Part shown: positions 48,296 through 59,620 of the stretch, one piece after another
Layout of the letters: every line of letters starts with the position of its first letter
Position numbering within the stretch: the first letter of the stretch is position 1
Origin: Engraulis encrasicolus
Lineage: Eukaryota > Chordata > Actinopteri > Clupeiformes > Engraulidae
Direction: 5' to 3'
NCBI RefSeq assembly: GCF_034702125.1
Contig: NC_085857.1
Coordinates: 55,868,714 to 55,932,713 of the forward strand
DNA: 64,000 bases
Made by a program: the position numbers and the translations under genes
Notes under the pieces: model-generated
The model's database searches: none
The model's input: the letters and a program-made list of their open reading frames with translations, nothing else
What the model was told of the DNA's origin: nothing

Positions 48296-49638
48296 TTACA
48301 CAGATGACATACTCAAGCTGGTATTGCACATAAGTCATCCAAAGTTATTGCATAGATTGTCTTGCTGAATGTACATATTTCAGCTGAGATGGCCACTCTA
48401 CGACAGAGCATGTGAACGGAGCGGAGCGAGGAGTGAGAGGGGGAGCGGAGCGGGAGAAATATGGTTAGACTGCCTAGTGGTTATGAATTCAAAGGCCGGA
48501 GCGAGGATTTCCCTCCACTCCAGTTCGCTCCGATGCGCTCACAACCTCAATTAAAAATGTTGGATTATGAAATTTGCAAAATAACATTTATTTGATTAAG
48601 TGTGATGTGTTCGACATGTTTTTGAACAGAAAAAGAGTTGCAGGTCAACAGTTTTTAATACTTAAAAAAATATGTACAGCCAGCCACTGACCCTTTCGCG
48701 TCACGTGTGCCCTGCGAGGCGAGGTCTGAAGATGGAGTTTGTGAAGTATGAAAAGCAAGGTGATATGATAGGTCGTATTAATGCAAAATTCAGTTCAAAA
48801 AGCTAGAGGAAGCTTGAGCACGAGGAAGAATGTGGCGAGCTACATAGTCGCTGTGAGTAAAGACTTTTATTTTAGAAAGCACAACGAGGTGGTCCGCATA
48901 CACAGGAGGATGGAACAAAATGTGAGCATTCCTCTTTTGCCAGTTGTAGATTACCGGATTAACATTTTGGGGACAGCATTTCTCCAAAGACCTGTGACTT
49001 CTCAATAACCCAACAATTTCCCTTAGACTATTTCTTTGGAGTGTATAGTCAAGTCGCCTAATTCCGCCTGTCCCCCAATTCCACCGGCCTTATAAGTGAT
49101 GATAGTTCATTATTTATCCACTGTTTAACTCAGGAAAGGATATCGACATGATATGGAGTTTGTATGCTTACAATTTGAAACGGTGAAGACATTGACGTTG
49201 ACAGTAGGCTGCCGTCGTATTTTAGAACTGCTATCACTCTTTTTTAGCCGCCCTAAAGAACCATGATTGTTATCAATTATGAATGATTTACTAATATTTT
49301 CGTTCAAAACGTTGTCAATGAGATGGCCGTTCCTGCGCCATATGGACCAGTCCATGAAAACGAAAGCATACATAGGCTATGTAGGCTATCATATGTTGTA
49401 ATTTAAGTCTTCAGGTGTGCGCAAAATGTGTAGCCTAATCGCATGGCCGAAAATGCGCAAACATAAAAATTGTACGTGGGGTTGCGCCCTGTATGGTCCT
49501 TGCATATCCCTCTGTAACAAACAGAAGCCATGTGCTTGTAATTTCGACTTTTTCCAGGACGACTGACCGACTTTTTAGCCTGCCATGTCTGTGCGGTCTC
49601 TTGTCATTCCTTTGCGTGAGACAAGACAAAAAAACGCC
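48293..49638. other. Unassigned stretch with a GGAGCG-rich patch
   Basis: 48400-48545 carries GGAGCGGAGCG repeats on one side and CGCTCCGATGCGCTC on the other, so it may be a foldback MITE. No gene recognised. Confidence 0.4.
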
Positions 49639-49788
49639 TATGCCTATGTGCGGGAGGCACTTCTAGAGGTAGCCTATAGCCCACGGGTCTATATTTCGAT
49701 TCTCTTCCTCCTATATGCCTATGTGCGGGAGGCACTTCTAGAGGTAGCCTATAGCCCACGGGTCTATATTTCGATTCTCTTCCTCCTA
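49639..49788. repeat. Perfect tandem duplication, 75-bp unit
   Basis: The block starting TATGCCTATGTGCGGGAGGC at 49639 is repeated at 49714 without a visible change. The identity points to a recent duplication; because 75 is a multiple of three it extends an open frame that has no other sign of coding. Confidence 0.92.
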
Positions 49789-50384
49789 TTCCAAATTGTC
49801 ACGTCAAGCAGTCCATAAAACACTCGCAAACGAAAATTATCACCAATCAGCAGTAGATGACTGACCTGTAGTCTAGTGCAGTGTAATCTGTGCATATAAT
49901 CTGTTGTAGCCTATGTTTCAATTTTGGAAGGAGATCAGGGGATCGAGAGATTGTAATGAACAGTCAGACAGTCCATGTGTATGTGAAATGTGGTTTTAGT
50001 CTTTGGTCCTTAATACATCTGTAGTGCCAATGATACATCTGAAGAAAGCAAAGAACCCAGAACCAGGATAATGTCCAAGACAATGTTTTAGCTCTGTTGA
50101 GACAGCGGGAGGTTCAGAGAGGGCTAGAGAAATTTGTCTCTGTACACCAGGCTGCCACCTTCAGTCCTTTTTGCTGGCCATACTGCATTCATGGATGTGG
50201 AGAGACTATAGAAGGGGGCTCAGCATGCAGCCCTGTGGCGATCCAGCCCTGTGGAACAGGGGAGCAGGAGGAAAAGATAGTCTGTCTGTTCTCTTCTATT
50301 GGTAGAATTGCGCAAGTATAGACTTTAAATGGGCCTAGATAAAATATACTGGAATGTACATTTGCAGTGTATCAATAATGGTGC

Positions 50385-50880
50385 TCAGCTGGAGAGAGAG
50401 AGCCAAGGGCAGGCAGTAGAGCAAGTGGTAGTTTTTACGTGCGGCACAGAAATGGGCCTGTCTTTCTCACAGCACAGGAACACAATATTAAAGAATGGAC
50501 ATTCCAAGTCTGCAAGGACATTCTGATTTTCAATACCTCCTCCTGGTACAACGTAATTGGCATTAGATAAATAAGTGGCACATTGTAGGCTAGCCTTGAC
50601 CCAATGGAAGGTTTTGAAAAGGAGTGATGGAGGGGGCGAGAGGGGTCCTCTGTGATCAGGTTGGCTTTCATAATCACTGCACCGCTGTACAGCTCAGACA
50701 GTAATTTGAATAGCCTGGTTTACTATGTCTGAAAGTTTCCTATTTTGTCTAATGCCAATTAAGTTGTACGAGGAGGTGGTATCGAAAATCAGAATGTCCT
50801 TGCTGACTTGGAATGTCCTTTTTTGAATATTGTGTTCATGTACTGTGAGAAAGACAGGAGGGTGCCTTGCGCACCATCCT
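50385..50880. repeat. Inverted copies of a LINE-derived segment
   Basis: 50450-50575 and 50735-50880 are inverse relatives: CACAATATTAAAGAATGGAC against ATTCAAAAAAGGACATTCC, and CAACGTAATTGGCATTAG against CTAATGCCAATTAAGTTG. The segment GGGCAGGCAGTAGAGCAAGT (50408) returns inverted at 51228. These look like C-terminal pieces of a LINE. No functional frame. Confidence 0.55.
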
Positions 50881-51219
50881 ACGTACTTCCGCCAAGAGAC
50901 TTGGCTCCGCACTACTTCTGGTAACTATTTTCTGTGAAGCGATGTTGAGCGGTAGGATTTGGACGGTATTCTGACAAACGGTCCTACATTGTAATTTTAT
51001 CCTACGGTAGGATGTTCTGTCAGACATGTCTGTTAAACGGTCCTACATCGCCAAAGATAGACGTCAGACATGTTTGTTCAACAACTTATCCTGATTTTTC
51101 CGAAAATGTCCTTCCCGCTTCCTGCAATCGCATCAGATCAAACAACCTCCAGACCATGAATACGAAATGAAATTGTAGTATTATGGGATGGTCAGGACCA
51201 TGCTACATTTCTATGCCTA

Positions 51220-51480
51220 CCACTTGCTCTACTGTCTGCCCTTGGATGGTAAATGGCTGGAATAGAGTTGAAGTCTGGTCTCTGCCCCCTTAAGGAAGAA
51301 AAATCCGCACTCACAAAACTGCGTGTCATTATTTATGTATGTACCACCATGTCCAAAAAGCAAACGCGTTTCGGCTATCAAGCTTTCATCAGTGCGTGGT
51401 TGTCTCTGCCCCCCACAGCATAGTCTGCATTTGTCTTTGAGATATTCAACTCCAAGGAAAGTTCCTTAAGTTATTATGGC
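51220..51480 (-). pseudogene. LINE RT-tail relic with hammerhead-like motif
   Basis: Minus-strand pieces read LELNISKT near 51460 and FQPFTIQGQTVEQVVG near 51270-51225, matching the LINE RT region after YADD (..LNVSKTKEM.. then ..I.G..VE.V). Between them lies CTGATGA (51386-51392 complemented) and CGAAACGCG (51365-51373 complemented), spaced as in a hammerhead core but with imperfect stems. An inserted or shuffled retroelement tail. Confidence 0.55.
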
Positions 51481-51730
51481 TTAAGTTACTTATCTTCTGC
51501 TAGTGAGCGGGGGTGTCTGTCCAATACCACCCATACCATTTCGTTGACTAGCAGGAGGACAGGGAGGGGTATGTGGGCCTAACTCCATACAGAGACTTGA
51601 TTATGCAAAACGTCATGTTTTACTGTGCTTTTGTTGCATTTTCAGCAAAAGTGCCATGCAGTGCATGATGTTGTGTGTCCTGCCAAATCACTGGAGAGGA
51701 GGAGGTTGATAATAGATAAGGATATGAAGA

Positions 51731-51948
51731 GTTCAGATGCAAAACCTCTAACACCATTTCTGAAGACCTACGCTTCTATATTTTTAGAGAACCTGGTTGT
51801 TGGTTTGGTTTACATTCATGTACTTGATAATACATATAAATAGTTGTATTACATAAATAAAATACAAAAATGTGCGATTTTGATAGCTTTGTACAAATGA
51901 ATTAAGATTAATTTCTGAAAAGGTACTTAGGGGGTTTTGCATCTGAAC
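51731..51948. repeat. Small element with inverted ends
   Basis: GTTCAGATGCAAAACCTCTA at the left and, complemented from the right, GTTCAGATGCAAAACCCCCT. 218 bp, no coding capacity, no clear duplication. Confidence 0.65.
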
Positions 51949-52090
51949 CCTTCATTTATCAAGTAAATTCCTCACAATAACATAAACTGTTTTGATCCAC
52001 GTTTCACCTTTCCACCATTCAAAGATATAATGTAAGGGCTGCAATAAAATTGGCAAACAATGAATTCCTAATACACAAAAGTGTATTATG

Positions 52091-52395
52091 GGCAGTCATG
52101 GGTGAGCGGTTAGGGCGTCAGACTTGCATCCCAGAGGTTGCCGGTTCGACTCCCGACCCGCCGGGTTGGTGGGGGGAGTAATCAACCAGTGCTCTCCATC
52201 ATCCTCCTCCATGACTGAGGTAACCTGAGCATGGTACCGTCCCACCGCACTGCTCCCCATGGGGCGCCACTGAGGGCTGCCCCCTTGCACGGGTGAGGCA
52301 TAAATGCAATTTTGTAGTATGCAGTGTGCACTTGTGTGCTGTGGAGTGCTGTGTCACAACGACAATGGGAGTTCGAGTCTCCCAAGTGGGATTTC
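52091..52395 (+). mobile_element. tRNA-derived SINE
   Basis: The head is a tRNA-like sequence with an A box TGGGTGAGCGG (52099-52109) and a B box GGTTCGACTCC (52143-52153), spaced 33 nt apart as in a tRNA. A conserved body follows (CCATGACTGAGGTAACCTGA; TGCACGGGTGAGGCATAAAT) and an ACTTCACTT-rich tail. Pol III would transcribe it. A relative of its body is at 15344-15425. The tRNA part is not a functional tRNA gene. Confidence 0.88.
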
Positions 52396-52689
52396 ACTTC
52401 ACTTTTCACAAAATATAGATGTGCATATTATATTAAGGCACATTCTACATGTGTGTACATTTTTCTCATAATGGAAGAGGTGGATTGAGGTGAAATATTG
52501 CATCATGTCAGCATTAAAATAAAAGTGGAAGTAGAGAAAACATTTTCATTCAAATGATCAGCTTATTGACATGAAAGTCAACTGTCACTTGTAAACATGA
52601 ATTCAAACTATACTGAAATCATTTCCTTTGATTCTAATCTTAAATCTGAGTATGGAGATGAATTCTCCACGTATGAAAACCTATAGCTA

Positions 52690-53438
52690 CAATGTAATCA
52701 AGACCTTGTCTGGTGATGGCGGCCATATTGGATTAATTAATTTTGAGGTATTAAAGAGGTTTTTGAGCCTAATACACATCATATTTGAATTAAGCACCCT
52801 TCAAAACCCCTAAAAATGCTGCATATCAAACATGAATACTATCAAAGACAAAGCAAAGCAAAAATATGGGTTGAGACAAGTGCAGTATTTTTGGGGTCAA
52901 AAATTTGTGTCTATTGTGGTGTCACCCTATGTTCTAATGCCCATAACTAAAGAATGGAAAAAGGTATACACAAACTTCTTTTTTCAGATGAAAGAAGACA
53001 GTTCAGTGCAGTTTTCTGTAGTATTCATGTTCACAGAGACAAAGAGAATTTTTTTCTGTGGATCTTGAAAAATAGTAAAATAGTAAAAATGTTAAAATCA
53101 CTGACAATATGAGGCTCTCTGCTTTTAAAATGGCTGCCAGCCAATGACATAAGCATTTTCTTCCAATCTGATCTTAGATCTGATGCCATAATGGGAATCC
53201 CCATGTCTGAAAACAGACAAATAAGTGTTTTTTTTTTTCAAATTCATACCTTATTTAGTACAAAAGAAAAGTGATTGCAGGATTTTAACATAGTGGCGGC
53301 GGCCATATTGAATTTCGCCCGTTTGAGGCATTTCGGTAAATTTTTGCGTCCGGCATACGGCAGATTTGGGTTCAGCACCCTCGAATATCCCTAAATCAGT
53401 TGTATGCCGAACATTAACATGATTTGCCTTCAGGTGTC
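52690..53438 (-). repeat. Repeat family copy B (inverse of 44921-45665)
   Basis: Contains GGCGGCCATATTG, AATATGAGGCTCTCTGC, GCGTCCGGCATACGGCAGAT and ends GAACATTAACATGATTTGCC, each the complement of a landmark in copy A and in reverse order. Divergence is moderate, with small indels. Confidence 0.8.
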
Positions 53439-53617
53439 AACTTTTTGGAAAACTGACCCTGACTATAAAGGTAAATGTAAATTCCCCACAGATGCCAGAT
53501 TTAATTGCCAAATATATTATTCGTTATTATAAAATAGACATCAACATATGCTCCTGGTCATTTCTATTATGAAAAATGAAGCAAACAAATGGGGAAAATG
53601 GTAGCACTGTTTTAATA

Positions 53618-53854
53618 GTTCACTATTACAGTGAATGTACCACATTAGGTACAGTGTAATAACCAGTGTCACAATATTTAATACCATGTAATACAAATTT
53701 TGTACTTACATCATGTATTTGTGTGTAAGTGGTATTACATGGTATTAAATATTGTTACACTGGTATTACACTACTATTACATACATGGTATTAAATATTG
53801 TTACACTGGTTATTACACTGTGCCTAATGTGGTAGATCCACTGAAATGGTGAAC
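53618..53854. mobile_element. Palindromic MITE
   Basis: The left arm ACCACATTAGGTACAGTGTA and the complemented right arm ACCACATTAGGCACAGTGTA; both continue through ATAACCAGTGT. TTTAATACCATGTAATAC blocks and repeats of GGTATTAAATATTGTTACAC lie inside. The outer arms extend to GTTCAC on each side. 237 bp. Confidence 0.85.
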
Positions 53855-53884
53855 CATAAAAATAAGGTGTTGCCAGGCAAATCA

Positions 53885-53942
53885 ATCCACCCAGTCAGAA
53901 GTTATGGGCCAAATACAAATTCCGCCATTTTGAAAGTGTTGA
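53885..53942 (+). repeat. Fragment of the 1,592-bp unit
   Basis: CCACCCAGTCAGAAGTTATG, GGGCCAAA and CATTTTGAAAGTGTTG follow the order seen in the unit (compare 29460-29527). A lone, older piece outside the arrays. Confidence 0.7.
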
Positions 53943-54539
53943 CCTCCAAACTCGAATCAGCTCATGAACCTAACCTAGAGCATTAACACACAAAATATTG
54001 ATCACAAAAAAAAAAAAAAATCGAGTCCCAGCCCTAGTATTTTTATTATTTAACTGGTAATTTATTAATTTACATTATTTTCTTTCAAATAGATTATATT
54101 TTACAGCCTTTTGTTCAATGTTTAAGTCTAAAAACATGGGGGTGTGACAAGAGAAAAACAGTGTTTTGGTGCCTAAAAGATGTTGAAAAGTGAGGAAAAT
54201 ATCAAAATAGAATGGTGTTAATTTTTTCAGAGGTGGGCTGAAGATAATATTAAAGTGAAATAATTCCAAAATTATTTATATTTTAAAAAAATCGGGTCTG
54301 AAACGGTAAAAGTACACAAATAAGAATCACCCTAATACAAAATAGGCAGCTCAGTTGCACGAAATGTCTGCATGGCTTGAAAGAAACATATTTGTGGTGA
54401 ACGAAATGTCCTCTATGAAACGTCTTTTGGTCATCTATGAAACGTCTCAAGTATGAATGAAACGTCTTTTTGGAAACGTGCATTGAACGAATGTTCCGTT
54501 CCGTTCCGTTCCCCATAACATTGTACAAAAACTGCGTTC

Positions 54540-54745
54540 GGATGCCATTACCACAGCCAACAGCCACAAAACTTTGTCCAACTAGCTTTACGGCATAGTT
54601 AAAGCTGCTCATCTCTGTATCCACCATGTCAAACACAGACTGGGCATTCCTGCCTCCAGATACATCAAAGAACACCCAAAAACGCTCTTGGATACACCTG
54701 CAAGCATCATCAAACCTCAAGATAATCGCAAGCTGTGCACTAGAG
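54540..54745 (-). pseudogene. hAT transposase core relic (DUF4371-like)
   Basis: The minus frame contains QLAIILRFDDACRCIQERFW, then FFDVSGG and AVKLVGQSF, resembling the region after the first catalytic Asp in hAT/ZMYM-type transposases, whose usual form is QLSI..R..D....QERFLGF. The expected acidic, Gly-rich DGA segment is destroyed near 54560 (VAVGCGNG). The enclosing 180-codon open frame (54283-54825) is only partly transposase; its ends are unrelated sequence. Dead fragment. Confidence 0.7.
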
Positions 54746-55073
54746 GTCTGCGGGGGACTGAATTTCCCTGCCGTCCCCGCACACTCCATCCTGTTTCTGT
54801 CCCGCTCCCGCCGGTCCCCGCTCAATAAATGTAATATTAAGTCCCGCTCCCGCCCGCATGTTGCTTAATAGAAAGGGGGAGGGGGGGGGATTCATGTTCC
54901 TCACTGAAAATGAGCCAAAGCCAGTAAATCTCATTGCGAAAGAATAATAACTGATACTATTTATCTCTAGCCAAAAACTGAAAACGCCTTACAAGGGTTA
55001 AATGTAGAATGAACAATAAGGTTTTATGTGTTGTGCTGTGAAGTTAGGTGTTCTTAATAAGGGGATAGATTAT

Positions 55074-55355
55074 GGGTGCATCCCAATATGCAACCTTGCC
55101 TCCTCCACTTGCTTCTCGTCATGATGACATCACTGACAACAGCATTATATTTCAATATCTTGCAAAAGCTCAATTGTAGAGTCTTTTTCTAATTTGCAAT
55201 TGGGATGGTGAATGAAAAACAGTCCCTCAAAAGTTGTTGTGGCGAGGCTGACAGCTAGGAAACTTTATCGTTTTCTCCACGGAGGAGGGGCCAGGAGGCG
55301 GGACGAGGAGACAAGCACAAGTGGAGGAGGCAAGGTCACATATTGGGATGCACCC
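55074..55355. mobile_element. Hairpin MITE, 282 bp
   Basis: The left end GGGTGCATCCCAATATGCAA and the complemented right end GGGTGCATCCCAATATGTGA continue in step through CCTTGCCTCCTCCACTTG. TAT stands on both sides. No coding capacity. Confidence 0.85.
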
Positions 55356-56076
55356 TATGTGTTCTCAGCCTTCATTGATGTGGCTTCATGGTTTGCCTGA
55401 TACACTTGTTTTGATGTCCCTGAGTGCACTTTATGTTAATGTTACAGCAGGAATTGGCCCATGGTTAGTGTAACTGTTTCTCAGCATGTGCTGTGTCTAG
55501 AGAAAGTTCCATAATGTTAGGCTGTGGAACTTAGGGGGTTGTGCTGACTTGGTTTTAACACTGCCAGTACTTAACGATTCTCATTTGGTTTGAACTCAGC
55601 ACAGCAGCGGAACATTGTGACGTATTTGTGACTCACGGTTGATGATGGAGTTCACGGTAGTCATGATAAGTAGGGTGGCCTATATTGCACCGTCACTTTG
55701 TTGCCCGTGTGGGGCATTTGTGGGCAACGTAACCTAACGTAAGAGAGGACATCGGAGCAGCTACTTAATTAAAATAATCGCATCTGCGCTGCTCCGGTGT
55801 CTAACCTCCGGTTAAGATTATCGGTCTGAATGAAAAATAATCATGCATTCTCTCTCTCTCTCTGTGCGTGATGGTTTCACTAACTCAATCTTCCAACATT
55901 TCTGAGTAAACCAAGACAGCGTGAGTCGTGATGTGGGACCAATGGGCTGTGAGACCAATGTGCTATGGTAACATAGACTCGCTCCCTACATACTGCACAA
56001 AGTCAAACAGTTCTATGGAGACACTGTTCAGTCTGTAACGAGTCTACCTCAGAACTGTAGCTCACAAGTTCACTCG

Positions 56077-56098
56077 TACTTACTTACTTACTTACTTA
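56077..56098. repeat. (ACTT)n microsatellite
   Basis: About five tetramer units. Confidence 0.85.
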
Positions 56099-56099
56099 T

Positions 56100-56635
56100 C
56101 GTCTTTGTCCTGGCTGGGACATAAGGCCACAATCCACTGCCACTGAACCCTGTCTCATGCTTTGGCCTGTGCTTCATCCCACGACAGCCCCATCGGATGA
56201 CTTGCGCTGTCTTCGATGTTTCAAACATGGTACAAACATTCTATGCTCCAAGACGGATCGTAGTTTGGGGTCCAAGAAAACTCTTCTTCGGGCAACTGAC
56301 TTCCCCAGCTGGTCTTTCATCTGCTGCCGTCATTGTGCCAGTGTTTAGGCTAGACCTTCTTTTGGACCCAAAAATTTGCGGTTTGTGTGTTGCAGTTTCT
56401 ATAACAGGTTTTGTTTTCTGGGGTGGGGTTGTTAGCCCCTCGCCCAACCTCCAACCTGGAGGACCAGTGCGCCGCTGTTTGTCTGACCCCTCCCCCGCGA
56501 CCTGCCCAGCTTGGTTGAACCTACCAGGGGCCTAGGCCCCAGCCGATATAGCTGACATGATCTTTGAGGCACACAAGCCTCCCCACCACGACAAGGTAGC
56601 AGCATGGCAAGGTAGCAGCATGGGGTAGTTCACAA
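56100..56635 (+). mobile_element. LINE 3'-tail-like repeat
   Basis: CCTCGCCCAACCTCCAACCT, GGAGGACCAGTG, CTACCAGGGGCCTAGGCCCC and AGGCACACAAGCCTCCCCAC form the phrasing of an untranslated tail shared by many animal LINEs as I remember it. No RT motif is present. The frame at 56197-56535 is not recognised as coding. Confidence 0.45.
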
Positions 56636-56639
56636 GTTC

Positions 56640-57389
56640 ACTCGTACTCGCTTCATATACTTACACAAACTCCTATGATGTATGACCATGCAATAGCATA
56701 CTAATAGTGTTGTAATTACATCTGTAAGAGTGCTTCTACTACTTAATTCAACTCTGTCTACAACACTGCAGATTAGTTGGCTTCCCAGCATCATTTGGGC
56801 TTTAGATATTAAGCCTGCAAAGGTTTTAAGCATGCTATAATTATGCTGTATACCATGCAAGCATAAATCTCACCATTTTTAAGATGTGCAAGTTTTTCCA
56901 AGATATTGGGAGGGCTGTGATGACTGAAGGAACATAAGAAATAATGTTGATCACATTAAATTGCTGTCTATCGATATGCTATTTATATAGTGTATATTTT
57001 GAATATGTCATTTTGGATATGGTAGCGCCAAGTTGTAGCCACATCAAAGGATGATGCATTCAGCAGATACAATTTGGGGTGTTTGGGGTCCCATTTATTT
57101 TCACAGCTAATGAGGGCCAATTGGAGATAAAGCTACAAACGCTAAACATAAACACTACACAAACTACATCATATGGGGAATCATATGGGTAAACATGACA
57201 CACAGCCCTGGCGCTACAATATCAACATTATACATCTTCTTCAAAACTTAAAGATAAGATTAAAAACAATACGGATCCTTACGTACCTCATCTTCAAATC
57301 TGAACAGACTTCTTTTGACTCTAAAAGAATGAGAAGACATTAGGTTACAGAGAAGGTGATTAGCCAACTGACCAACTAGACCAACTAAC
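56640..57389. other. Unassigned non-coding stretch
   Basis: No gene or repeat boundary recognised. Confidence 0.35.
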
Positions 57390-57565
57390 TTAAAGAAACA
57401 GTCCACCATGTTTCAATAGTAAAGTGTGTTCTTCCTTGACCTGAGATGAGCTCCTCCCGACCTGTCTCGTCTTTGGACGCGCCCCCCAGTCAGCAACGTG
57501 CACGGACCAAACTGGTTAGCATTTGTTTGGCTCAGCTTTGCAGACAGGCAGCTTGAGGTGCCTAA

Positions 57566-57915
57566 AGCTGGGCTTACACTGTGCGACTTTTGCCCCGATT
57601 TTGCACCGATTTGGCACTCGTGCAACTTTTTGAGAGTCGGGCCGATTTCTTGCTCAATCGCAGGTCAATCGTGAGTCTCGCATCGTGCAGTGTACATGGG
57701 GTAACGACAAGCGATTTCGCCTCACGATCGTGCAATCGCAGGGTCGCAAGAAAATCAAAGTGGTTTGAAATTCTAGGCGTGGCTCGTGCGTAAATAGCAC
57801 AGTTAAAGTAGTGCTACGACCCGATTGACACTTCATATGCACAAATTAATAGGGCCATGCTATTCGCTGTTGAGCGCGACCTCATCTCCAACTCAGGTGC
57901 GCATGTTCCCTCCTA
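57566..57915. mobile_element. Harbinger MITE, left part only
   Basis: AGCTGGGCTTACACTGTGCG and the following 350 bp parallel 26760-27080 (shared AACTTTTTGAGAGTCGG, CATGGGGTAACGACAAG, TAAAGTAGTGCTACGACC). The right end is cut away at 57915 by the next element. TAA at 57563-57565. Confidence 0.8.
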
Positions 57916-59233
57916 AATAAAAATTGATTTTCGTTAAGGAGACTAAGACGAGACGAAATTTACAAGCCATGGACGAATGGACATTAAAATTTTAATTGTT
58001 TAAAATTAATTGTTATTTCTTGAACTTCATAGAAGATTATGTGCTGTTGCCCTGTTTGTCTCTGCAGGCAGTGCCTTGTGCTGGTGCGGCTCAGTCAATA
58101 GTAGCCTAGTTCAGTGAGTCCTGTTCAGTTGAGTTTCCCAGAAAGAGAAAAAGAAAGAGCCGACGTTGAGGCAAGTGTTAATTTTGAAACATATTCAACA
58201 ACCCTTTTGTCCATAACGAAGACGTGTGTTTGTGCAGTCATGATAATGGCTGACTTCCTGCCACCGCCGGATGGTGCTTATATGTCTCATTAGTTTTAGC
58301 ACGCTCTCTCTGCAACACGGTGTAAAAATATAAACTCTTCCTTGGTTAATTGCACAAAGCAAGTGTTCAAATTAAAGGATGTAGAGTTATATTTCGGAAA
58401 TTTGTACACAAACCTTTTGCAATTTGTCGATATCTCAGCGTCGGTCAGGGAAACCGCTTCTACTCCATTTTTGCATTTTTCGCCGAGCTGTGATCAACTT
58501 GTTGTTGACAGCTGCTCTCTTGTGGCGGTTTCCGTGTACTGCAGGACGTTTGGAAATGACACGCAGGATGTTTTTGGGATCGATTTTTTTTTGTGTCAGC
58601 GTGGAGAGGGCTTTGAATTTGATGCATCATAGATGATGCATCCGGCGCGATAGGGTTAAAGTGCAGAGATTTGAAACTTGTTCCAGTCGAGGGCAACGCT
58701 AAAAGACCCAAGGCAGTCGACATCCCTTCCATGCGATGCATAGGCCTATTACAATAGCGTCTCCCAGACATCCCAAGTTCTGAAAACTCATTGCTTAAAC
58801 TTGGAGATGCTTATCGACCCTCGACATCCCGACAAACGAAAGAGCATTAGTGTTCAACCATTGTTTGTCAATGTCCTTTCTGTCTTCCAGTCAGCATTGA
58901 ACAACTGCCTACTTTTTCCCAAGGACTTTTGCAGGGCGTCCTACGAAGTGCGCGTAATCTATTTGAAGGAATGATGCACAAGCCATTATCTTTCTCTGTC
59001 CCGCATTGCCAATCGAAATCGAAACTTGCATAGTCTAAAATCAGGAATATTTTATCTGACTCGCGGCCATCGGGGAGCCACTATCAAATATCAGGGAAAC
59101 TTCTTGGACTTCATTGGGATGTCTGGTCTTCCCACTGCCTGCAATCTGCAGGCTATGAGTCACGCGGTCAGGTGAAGAAGAGCTTGTAGCCTACGTGATC
59201 AAATTCAAAAGCAAATAATATGCAGCAGCTTCT

Positions 59234-59238
<5 letters not shown>

Positions 59239-59287
<49 letters not shown>
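59239..59287. repeat. (GA)n microsatellite
   Basis: About 24 GA units. Confidence 0.95.
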
Positions 59288-59291
<4 letters not shown>

Positions 59292-59620
59292 ACCTGCACC
59301 TGGAAGTGTGTGTGTCTAATGCTCCTTTGCTCTATGCTGTTGAAATTACTTTTACAGGACTGATTTGGGTTTTGGTGGAAAATAAGCTAGTAACAATGTG
59401 AATATTTGCTGCAATAGGCTATCTAGTAATAATCTGTGTAATAATTTGACTAAAATAACAAAAATGTGAAATGTTGACAGAAATGACTAAAATTTGACTA
59501 TGACTAAAATTAATTTTCGTCATTTAGACGAACAGTAAGACTAAATTGTGAAGGCAATGACTAAATTTGACTAAGACTAAAATTGATTTTCGTCATTGTG
59601 ACTAAGACTAAGACTAAGGG

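Noticed and set aside
52091..52165. A functional tRNA gene
   Set aside because: It is the head of a SINE with body and tail following directly and a body relative at 15.3 kb.
54283..54825. An intact 180-residue protein
   Set aside because: Only the middle third resembles an hAT transposase, the DGA region is broken, and the ends are unrelated repeat sequence.
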